Below are positions 1 through 4,580 of a stretch of DNA of 6,198 nucleotides, piece after piece. How positions within the stretch are numbered: position 1 is the stretch's first letter; each line of letters begins with the position of its first letter. The stretch spans positions 1-6,198 of the forward strand of contig JAMPYE010000277.1 of assembly GCA_023700825.1 (NCBI GenBank). The letters are read 5' to 3'. The stretch comes from Thermoanaerobaculia bacterium. GTDB lineage: Bacteria; Acidobacteriota; Thermoanaerobaculia; Gp7-AA8. A program made the position numbers and the translations under genes. The notes under the pieces are model-generated. The model was not told where the DNA came from. It saw only the letters and a list, made by a program, of their open reading frames with translations, and made no database searches.

Positions 1-1372
1 ACTCCTTCTCGGGAACGGAGTCGTAAACGATTCCCGCGCCGGCCTGGATCGTCGCCTTTCCATCCGCGAGCGAGATGGTGCGGATCGAGATGCACGAGTC
101 GAGATTCCCGGAGAAGCCGACGTAGGTTACGGCGCCGGCGTAAGGCCCCCTTCGTGCGACCTCCAGCTCGTCGATCAGCTCCATCGCGCGGATCTTCGGC
201 GCCCCCGACACGGTCCCCGCCGGAAAACAGGCAAGGAACGCGTCGATCGGAGTCTGCCCCTGCCGAAGCTCGCCGCGGACGTCGGTGACCAGGTGCATGA
301 CGTGGCTGTAGCGCTCGACGCGGCAGAAGCCCTCGACGCGCACCGTGCCACTAGACGCGACGCGCCCCAGGTCGTTGCGGCCGAGGTCGACGAGCATCAG
401 GTGCTCGGCGCGCTCCTTCGGGTCTGCGAGCAGCTCGGCCTCGAGTGCGACGTCGGCTGCCCGCGTCGCGCCGCGATGCCGGGTTCCGGCGATCGGCCGC
501 GTCTCCACGTCGCGCCCCGAGACGCGGACCAGCATTTCCGGCGACGCGCCGACGAGCGTGCACTCGCGGGTCCGGAGGAGGAACATGTAAGGCGACGGGT
601 TGATCGCACGGAGCGCGCGATAGAGCTCGAGCGCGTCCCTCTCCGGATAGTCGATCGACCACGACTGCGACAGCACGATCTGGAAGACTTCGCCCGCGGC
701 GATCTGCTCCTTCGCGCGTGCGACCATGCCGACGAACGTCTCGCGGCTGCACGACGCTCTCTCCTCGAGCGTCGCGAGCTCGTGATCGCCGTCGCGCAGG
801 TCGGCCGAGGCGCGCGACAGTTTCCCTACGGTGTCGTCGAGCCTTCGGTTCGCGTCGACAAGGAGCTCCGCGGAGCCGCGCGCGTCGCTGGCGAAGAGGT
901 TCGCGACGACGACGAGGCGCTGGCGCACGTGGTCGAACGCGATGACATTGTCGATGAAGAGCAGCGTCGCGTCCGGAGCGCCGTTGCGCGGATGCCTGTC
1001 GGGGATCCGCTCGGTCCAGCCCGACACGCCGTAGCCGAAGAAGCCGACCGCCCCGCCGAAAAAGGGAGGGAGAGACGCCTCGTTCCAGACGCGCAGCGGC
1101 ACGAGCTCCTCGCGCAACAGCGCGACGGGATCGGGAGTCGAAGCGTCGAAGGCAAGCGTCTTCCGCGGCGCGAAACCGATGAACGAATAGCGTCCCAGGC
1201 TCTCGCCACGCTCCACGCTCTCGAGCAGGAACGCGTCGATGGCGGGGTCCTCGATCGCCGCGAACGCCGAGACCGGCGTGATCGTGTCGGCGGAAAGCTC
1301 GCGGACGAGCGGGATCACGTCCCAGGACTCGCGAAGCTGGTCGAGGAGTGAAACTGTCAGGGCTTGTTCCAT
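1..1372 (-). CDS. trpE: Anthranilate synthase component I, 3' end outside window
   Basis: This large subunit makes anthranilate from chorismate, using ammonia delivered by a TrpG glutaminase; it is the first committed step of tryptophan synthesis, in the cytoplasm. I translated 457 codons from ATG 1372 to the window edge; the family is about 500 residues, so only the last few dozen are missing. Seen: LLES at 49-52, the Trp feedback-site motif; RPIAGTR at 292-298, where Ala rather than Lys favours TrpE over PabB; EHLMLVDLGRNDL at 323-335, with the likely Mg-binding Glu323; VMHLV with the likely catalytic His360; and GTVSGAPK at 386-393. The start is the only ATG after an in-frame TGA at 1400-1402. 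No Shine-Dalgarno precedes it; a CCGAAAT repeat arm ends 4 bases upstream. It is last of the visible genes of the aroDE-hisS-trpE unit and is probably controlled by the Trp attenuator far upstream. A separate trpG may follow beyond the edge, but cannot be seen. Confidence 0.95.
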   Translation of the reverse strand, partial: MEQALTVSLLDQLRESWDVIPLVRELSADTITPVSAFAAIEDPAIDAFLLESVERGESLGRYSFIGFAPRKTLAFDASTPDPVALLREELVPLRVWNEASLPPFFGGAVGFFGYGVSGWTERIPDRHPRNGAPDATLLFIDNVIAFDHVRQRLVVVANLFASDARGSAELLVDANRRLDDTVGKLSRASADLRDGDHELATLEERASCSRETFVGMVARAKEQIAAGEVFQIVLSQSWSIDYPERDALELYRALRAINPSPYMFLLRTRECTLVGASPEMLVRVSGRDVETRPIAGTRHRGATRAADVALEAELLADPKERAEHLMLVDLGRNDLGRVASSGTVRVEGFCRVERYSHVMHLVTDVRGELRQGQTPIDAFLACFPAGTVSGAPKIRAMELIDELEVARRGPYAGAVTYVGFSGNLDSCISIRTISLADGKATIQAGAGIVYDSVPEKE

Positions 1373-1376
1373 ATCG

Positions 1377-1504
1377 ATTTCGGATTTCGGATTTCGGACT
1401 CAACGTCTACTGACGATCACGGAAATTTGCGAAGCTAAGCTTCCCGTCCGAATGTCGCGGGCCTGCGAAGCCAAATTCGAAATTCGCAATCCGCAATCCG
1501 AAAT
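1377..1504. repeat. Heptad inverted-repeat element between hisS and trpE
   Basis: The left arm, 1377-1400, is three units of ATTTCGG. The right arm, 1481-1504, is its imperfect reverse complement built from CCGAAAT and CCGCAAT units; 20 of 24 positions pair. The 80-base spacer holds a small perfect palindrome, GAAGCT-A-AGCTTC (1431-1443), and two copies of TGCGAAGC (1429-1435 region and 1464-1471). In minus-strand RNA the element begins 4 bases after the hisS stop and ends 4 bases before the trpE start, so it fills the whole gap. It can fold into a long, AT-interrupted hairpin but has no U tract, so it does not look like a classic terminator. It is the same kind of element as that at 4465-4580. 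Translated, such repeats give spurious peptides like IRNPQSEM, so open frames through it should not be trusted. Function unknown. Confidence 0.8.
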
Positions 1505-1508
1505 GTCC

Positions 1509-2792
1509 TCACTTCAACTCGCCGAGATACTCCTCCACGGACATCTCGCGCTCGCTGCCGTCCGCCATCCGCTTCACTTTCATCACTCCGCGCGCCGTCT
1601 CGTCGGGGCCGATCATGATCGTGTCACGAGCGCCCGACGCCGACGCCGCCTTCATCGCCTTGCCGACGCCTCCCGCGCGGTACGGGTAGATCACGGCGAG
1701 CCCCGCTCCGCGGAGCGCCGCCACGGTCTCGAGCGCCGCCTCGCGCGAGGCGTCGTCGATGGCGATCACCATCGCGTCGAGCGCCCGCGACGCCGTCGCC
1801 GCGAGGCCGCGGTCCTTGAGAAGCTCGCCGAGCACCACGTCGCCGAAGCCGAAGCCGAGGGCCGGCACGTCGACGCCGGCCAGCGCGCTGAAGAGCTTGT
1901 CGTAGCGGCCGCCGCCGCAGATCGCGCGCAGCTCGCCCCTGCGGTCGAAGATCTCGAAGACGACGCCGGTGTAGTAGGCAAGCCCGCGCACGATCTTCAT
2001 GTCGAACGTCACCCAGTCGCCGAATCCGAGGCTGCCGAGCGCGGCAAAGTAGACACGAAGATCCTCCGCGACCTTCGCGATGACTTCGTTCCCGGGATGC
2101 GCCGCGGCGAACTGCTCGAGCGTCATGTCGGTGAGGCCGAGCGCCTTTTCTGCGCGCTCGCGGTCGAGCCCGATCGCGCCGAGGCGCTCGAGGCAGACCT
2201 CGCGCGGATCGCGCTCGACCTTGTCGATCACGTTGTAGGCGACGGCGAGGTTCTCCTCGCTGACGCCGAGCTCGACGAGCGCCGCGTGCAGCAGGCGCCT
2301 GTCGGAGACGCGCGCGACGACGTCGGACGCCGTTAGGCCGAGGACTCGCAGAACCTCGAGAGCCGCCGAGAGGAGATCGGCGTCGGCGACGATCGACTCC
2401 TCGCCGATGATGTCCATGTTCAGCTGGAAGTGCTCGCGCAGCCGGCCGCGCTGCTGCTTCTCGTAGCGGAAGAGCTGCGGCGTCGAGAACCAGCGGACGG
2501 GGCGCGGCAGACCCTTGATCCTCGTTCCCAGCATCCGGACGAGCGTCGGCGTCATCTCGGGGCGCAGTGCGACGTCGCGCCCTCCCTTGTCGGTGAAGTT
2601 GAAGAGCTGGTTCACGATCTCCGGCCCCGACTTCTCGATGTAGAGCTCGAGCGACTCGAGCGGAGGCCCGTCGTACTCCTCGAAGCCGTAGCGACGCGCG
2701 ACTTCGCGCCACGCCGCCATGATCTGCGTGCGTCGCGCCATTTCTTCGGGGTGAAAATCGCGAAAACCGGGAAGGGATGCATGCTTGCTCAT
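1509..2792 (-). CDS. hisS: Histidyl-tRNA synthetase, divergent motif 3
   Basis: A class II aminoacyl-tRNA synthetase that charges tRNA-His with histidine using ATP. The 427 residues match the usual HisRS length. Seen in order: PGFRDFHPEE near the N-terminus; ALRPEMTPTLVRM at 76-88; motif 2 FRYEKQQRGRLREHFQ at 108-123 with Arg109 and Glu111; the HisA motif KIVRGLAYYTG at 266-276 with Arg269; the HisB motif ICGGGRYD at 291-298; then an alpha/beta anticodon-binding domain from about 338. HisZ is unlikely because the histidine motifs and the anticodon domain are all present. Odd: motif 3 reads GFGFGDVVLGELL (313-325), where most HisRS have Glu-Arg, so the usual class II arginine is absent; motif 2 also differs from the common ERPQ-GR-RQFHQ form. 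ATG overlaps the aroDE stop as ATGA, with no Shine-Dalgarno, pointing to translational coupling. Confidence 0.95.
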   Translation of the reverse strand: MSKHASLPGFRDFHPEEMARRTQIMAAWREVARRYGFEEYDGPPLESLELYIEKSGPEIVNQLFNFTDKGGRDVALRPEMTPTLVRMLGTRIKGLPRPVRWFSTPQLFRYEKQQRGRLREHFQLNMDIIGEESIVADADLLSAALEVLRVLGLTASDVVARVSDRRLLHAALVELGVSEENLAVAYNVIDKVERDPREVCLERLGAIGLDRERAEKALGLTDMTLEQFAAAHPGNEVIAKVAEDLRVYFAALGSLGFGDWVTFDMKIVRGLAYYTGVVFEIFDRRGELRAICGGGRYDKLFSALAGVDVPALGFGFGDVVLGELLKDRGLAATASRALDAMVIAIDDASREAALETVAALRGAGLAVIYPYRAGGVGKAMKAASASGARDTIMIGPDETARGVMKVKRMADGSEREMSVEEYLGELK

Positions 2793-4228
2793 ACCGTTTG
2801 CGGGACCGCCTTCATGAAGAGTCTGGACTGCGGAATTGCCTGTGCTTCGAGGAAGCGGAGACCGTCGAAGACCTCGCGACCCGCCTCGCGCGCGGCGCGC
2901 GCCATCGGAAGCACGCGGCCATAGCCGACGTCGACGAGCCTAGCACCGTGGACGAACGGTGCCGAGGGCGCCTTGAACGCGGCGTCGCCGTGGAGCGTGT
3001 TCAGGACGAAGTCTCCTTCGAACGAGTCGAACTCGGCCAGCGCCCTCGCCTCACAGCCGTACTCGCGGGCCAGCGCCTCCGCCCTGATCGCGGTGCGATT
3101 GAAGATCGTGACGCTGATCCCCGCCTCGCGCGCGGCAACCAGGGCCGCGCGAGCGGTGCCGCCGGCGCCGACGATCGCCGCGGTGCTCCCCGCCCCCGCG
3201 CCAAGCTCGCCGAAGGCCACTCGGAAGCCCTCGACGTCGGTGTTGTCGGCGATGAAGCGCGGTCCTGAAGGCGTCTCCTCGCGGACCAGCGTGTTGACGA
3301 CGCGCGCGGCAAGCACGCGCGGGGAGACGTGCGCGCCGATCGCCGAGGCGAAGCGGAACGCATCCTCCTTGAACGGCGCCGTCACGCTGAGGCCGATCGG
3401 CGCGAAGCGGTCGCCGCGCGCGAAGGCCTCGGCCACCTCGAGGAACGAATCCGTCTCGACGATCGAGTACGCCGCGCAGACCCGGTTGTCGAAGAAGATC
3501 CGGTTGTGGATCATCGGGGAACGGCTGTGGCTCGCCGGGTTGCCGACGACGGCGAAGAGCGACCGCGGCACCGGGCACTCGCGGCGCGCGCCGAAGATCT
3601 CGAGCGCTTCGCTCAGCGTCAGCTGCCCCGGCGCGGCGATCGAATCGGAGCGGCTCGCCGCGAACAGCAGGTCGGAACCGAAGAAGGGTGCGAGAATCCG
3701 CGAGTAGAGCCCGGTCGCGCCCATGCCGACGACGGTCAGCGGCTCGTTCTCGTGGTCGGCGCAGAGAGAGAGGAGCGCGGTGTTGTCGGCGAAGCTCTTC
3801 GGCGTCACCGCGATCTTGACCCGCGCGCAACCGCGCTTCGCCATCGAGTGGTAGAGCGACTCGAGGTTTGGCATTCCTGCAAAATCGTGGAACGAGAGGA
3901 TCGCGTGCCCGCGGTGCCTCTCCAGGAACGAGCCATCGAGCCGTGGCGTGAATTCGACGTCGAGCCAGTCGAATCCGGCGCGCAGGGCCTCGTCGATCTC
4001 CTGGTCGCACGGCACGCCGTAGTCGGCCGTCGTTCGACGGGTCATGATCAACTCGAGCTTCGTCGCGGCACGCACAGCCTCGAACCCGGCGAAGCCCGGA
4101 TGGCGCTCGAGGCGGTCGACGCGCAGCTCGATCCCGTCGACACCCTCGGGTATCGAGCGGATCACGTCGATCGCACGCTCGATCGTCGGCTCGAACACCG
4201 TCGCGATGATCCGGAACCTGGTCGTCAT
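2789..4228 (-). CDS. aroDE: Bifunctional 3-dehydroquinate dehydratase / shikimate dehydrogenase
   Basis: A fused enzyme for two consecutive shikimate-pathway steps: dehydroquinate to dehydroshikimate, then NADPH-dependent reduction to shikimate. Residues 1 to about 215 form a type I dehydratase: DGIELRVDRLE at 31-41 with Glu34 and Arg36, SFHDF with the likely catalytic His114, VKIA with the likely Schiff-base Lys138, SR at 176-177 and APGQ ending at Gln202. Residues about 224-479 form the dehydrogenase: GNPASHSRSP at 229-238 (shikimate-binding serines), SVTAPFKE with Lys287, NTD at 329-331 with Asp331 as its catalytic partner, a VGAGGTARA nucleotide loop at 353-361, the NRT motif at 377-379, and DGLRFLEAQA with Gln463. 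The usual NATPxG stretch is NTLHGD here, a mild divergence. An AAGGAG Shine-Dalgarno lies 6 bases before ATG 4228. It is the first structural gene after the attenuator and overlaps hisS by ATGA. Fusions of this order are known in plants and several bacterial groups. Confidence 0.95.
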   Translation of the reverse strand: MTTRFRIIATVFEPTIERAIDVIRSIPEGVDGIELRVDRLERHPGFAGFEAVRAATKLELIMTRRTTADYGVPCDQEIDEALRAGFDWLDVEFTPRLDGSFLERHRGHAILSFHDFAGMPNLESLYHSMAKRGCARVKIAVTPKSFADNTALLSLCADHENEPLTVVGMGATGLYSRILAPFFGSDLLFAASRSDSIAAPGQLTLSEALEIFGARRECPVPRSLFAVVGNPASHSRSPMIHNRIFFDNRVCAAYSIVETDSFLEVAEAFARGDRFAPIGLSVTAPFKEDAFRFASAIGAHVSPRVLAARVVNTLVREETPSGPRFIADNTDVEGFRVAFGELGAGAGSTAAIVGAGGTARAALVAAREAGISVTIFNRTAIRAEALAREYGCEARALAEFDSFEGDFVLNTLHGDAAFKAPSAPFVHGARLVDVGYGRVLPMARAAREAGREVFDGLRFLEAQAIPQSRLFMKAVPQTV

Positions 4229-4234
4229 CCGCCT

Positions 4235-4240
4235 CTCCTT
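4235..4240 (-). promoter_or_regulatory. Shine-Dalgarno site of aroDE
   Basis: Minus-strand AAGGAG sits 6 bases before ATG 4228. It is the only strong ribosome site in the operon: neither hisS, trpE nor the leader peptide has one. It fixes the aroDE start, and through the ATGA overlap could also drive hisS translation. Confidence 0.85.
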
Positions 4241-4256
4241 TCACTCGAGATCGTGC

Positions 4257-4292
4257 AAAAACAAAAAACCTCTTCCCGTGCGAGAAGAGGTT
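4257..4292 (-). terminator. Intrinsic terminator of the attenuator (segments D:E)
   Basis: On the minus strand AACCUCUUC (4292-4284) pairs perfectly with GAAGAGGUU (4275-4267). A U-G and a C-G pair extend the stem to 11 bp with a GCAC loop (4281-4278). The tract UUUUUUGUUUUU (4268-4257) follows directly, two of its U's being in the stem base. It ends 28 bases before the aroDE ATG and after the leader ORF, so it can only act as a leader terminator for the operon. The 5' half of the stem can be captured by an upstream segment (4318-4329), which makes it conditional. Confidence 0.92.
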
Positions 4293-4329
4293 CGTGGATT
4301 TCGATCGACCGAATGGTCACGCCCCTCTT
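4285..4329 (-). promoter_or_regulatory. Antiterminator hairpin (segments C:D)
   Basis: AAGAGG (4329-4324) pairs with CCUCUU (4290-4285), and CGUG (4321-4318) pairs with CACG (4296-4293). The two helices are separated by a symmetric GG/AA internal loop, which could form tandem G-A pairs. The loop between contains a small ACC-AUUC-GGU hairpin (4317-4308). This structure uses terminator bases 4292-4285 and so excludes the D:E terminator. Ten Watson-Crick pairs were found by eye; no energy calculation was made. Confidence 0.82.
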
Positions 4330-4346
4330 GTCACTGCCGGGGCGTG
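4318..4346 (-). promoter_or_regulatory. Anti-antiterminator hairpin (segments B:C)
   Basis: CACGCCCC (4346-4339) pairs with GGGGCGUG (4325-4318) in an unbroken 8 bp GC-rich stem with a 13-base loop. It sequesters the 3' part of segment C and therefore frees segment D to form the terminator. It is the expected form when a ribosome sits at the leader stop codon and covers segment A. Confidence 0.8.
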
Positions 4347-4361
4347 CGGTACACGCGCCCC
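4339..4361 (-). promoter_or_regulatory. Hairpin at the leader stop codon (segments A:B)
   Basis: GGGG (4361-4358) pairs with CCCC (4342-4339), and CGUG (4355-4352) with CACG (4346-4343), with a two-base CG bulge and a UACCG loop. The first G is the last base of the leader UAG. This stem competes with B:C for segment B; when it forms, segment C is left to make the antiterminator. It would also serve as a pause hairpin for RNA polymerase. Confidence 0.8.
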
Positions 4362-4414
4362 TAACGGCGGCCGTGCCACCACCAATGAGAACGGTCAGCA
4401 TGCATCAAAAACAT
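4361..4414 (-). CDS. trpL: Trp leader peptide with three tandem Trp codons
   Basis: A 17-codon ORF from ATG 4414 to TAG encoding MFLMHADRSHWWWHGRR. Trp codons 11-13 are consecutive; His occurs at 5, 10 and 14. A short ORF with tandem Trp codons, followed at once by competing hairpins and a terminator, is the signature of ribosome-mediated attenuation of trp genes, and trpE lies in the operon downstream. The peptide has no expected function; its translation speed is the signal. There is no Shine-Dalgarno, and the promoter predicts an mRNA beginning 2-3 bases before the ATG, so translation is probably leaderless. A second in-frame ATG (codon 4) is an alternative start that keeps all the Trp codons. 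The stop G is shared with segment A. The same frame is open further upstream through the repeat element, but that extension lies above the promoter and is not supported. Confidence 0.9.
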   Translation of the reverse strand: MFLMHADRSHWWWHGRR

Positions 4415-4424
4415 ATCGCGCGGG

Positions 4425-4453
4425 AGCGTAGTCGGGGGTGAACAGATTGTCAA
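4425..4453 (-). promoter_or_regulatory. Sigma-70-type promoter of the attenuated operon
   Basis: On the minus strand a perfect -35 box TTGACA (4453-4448) is followed by a 17 bp spacer and TACGCT (4430-4425), which matches three of the six -10 consensus bases including the first TA and last T. Initiation 8-9 bases past the -10 box would fall on G4417 or A4416, leaving only 2-3 untranslated bases before the leader ATG at 4414. The position is exactly what an attenuator needs. The weak -10 is the main uncertainty. Confidence 0.75.
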
Positions 4454-4464
4454 GAAAGAGGGGT

Positions 4465-4580
4465 GATTTCGGATTGCGGATTTCGGATTGCGGATTTGAG
4501 AAGCCGGTTGCTCTTGCAGCGGGCGAAGGTGACCCAAGGAGCGGAGCAAATCCGAAATCCGCATTCCGAAATCCGAAATC
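4465..4580. repeat. Heptad inverted-repeat element 3' of recD2
   Basis: The left arm, 4465-4497, alternates ATTTCGG and ATTGCGG units. The right arm, 4548-4580, is its reverse complement at 29 of 33 positions. The 50-base spacer (4498-4547) is unrelated to the spacer of the element at 1377-1504 apart from a shared GCGAAG. The element fills most of the gap between the recD2 stop and the operon promoter, and its outer end supplies the GA of the recD2 stop codon TGA. As RNA it could form a long 3' hairpin that stabilises or ends recD2 mRNA, though no U tract follows. Several short open frames run through it on both strands (peptides with repeated RNPKS or ISDFG); these are repeat artefacts, not genes. 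Confidence 0.85.

Larger units (their letters stand above)
4257..4417 (-). ncRNA. Trp attenuator leader RNA for aroDE-hisS-trpE
   Basis: The complete predicted leader transcript runs from the putative start near 4417 through the terminator U tract, about 160 bases. It contains the leader ORF and segments A (4361-4352), B (4346-4339), C (4329-4318), D (4296-4284) and E (4275-4267). Two exclusive sets exist: A:B with C:D for read-through, and B:C with D:E for termination. If charged Trp-tRNA is scarce the ribosome stalls at codons 11-13, segment A stays free and the operon is read. If it is plentiful the ribosome reaches the stop, masks A and termination follows. If terminated, it would be released as a small RNA of about 160 bases. 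All pairings are seen in sequence; the mechanism is inferred from known trp and his attenuators. Confidence 0.88.

Noticed and set aside
293..1351. 352-codon plus-strand open frame opposite trpE
   Set aside because: Arg-, Glu- and Ala-rich low-complexity translation with no recognisable motif, exactly antisense to the trpE frame, which carries all its family motifs. High-GC antisense shadow.
1..1372. Aminodeoxychorismate synthase (pabB) instead of trpE
   Set aside because: The key motif has Ala (PIAGT), not the Lys of PabB (PIKGT), the LLES feedback motif is present, and the operon has a Trp leader.
1239..2336. 365-codon plus-strand open frame opposite trpE start and hisS
   Set aside because: It crosses the repeat element and then mirrors hisS; no motif or ribosome site.
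1509..2792. HisZ regulatory subunit instead of hisS
   Set aside because: HisZ lacks the C-terminal anticodon domain and degenerate histidine motifs are usual; here both the HisA and HisB motifs and the anticodon domain are intact.
4257..4414. T-box riboswitch for tRNA-Trp or tRNA-His
   Set aside because: I see no T-box consensus (AGGGUGGNACCGCG type) or specifier loop; tandem Trp codons in a short ORF explain the region better.
3329..4441. 370-codon plus-strand open frame opposite aroDE and the leader
   Set aside because: Antisense to a well-supported gene, composition typical of a shadow, and it runs through the attenuator hairpins.
4465..4580. CRISPR array or insertion sequence in the repeat region
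   Set aside because: The units are contiguous 7-mers with no regular spacers, there is only one inverted pair, no transposase and no visible target duplication.
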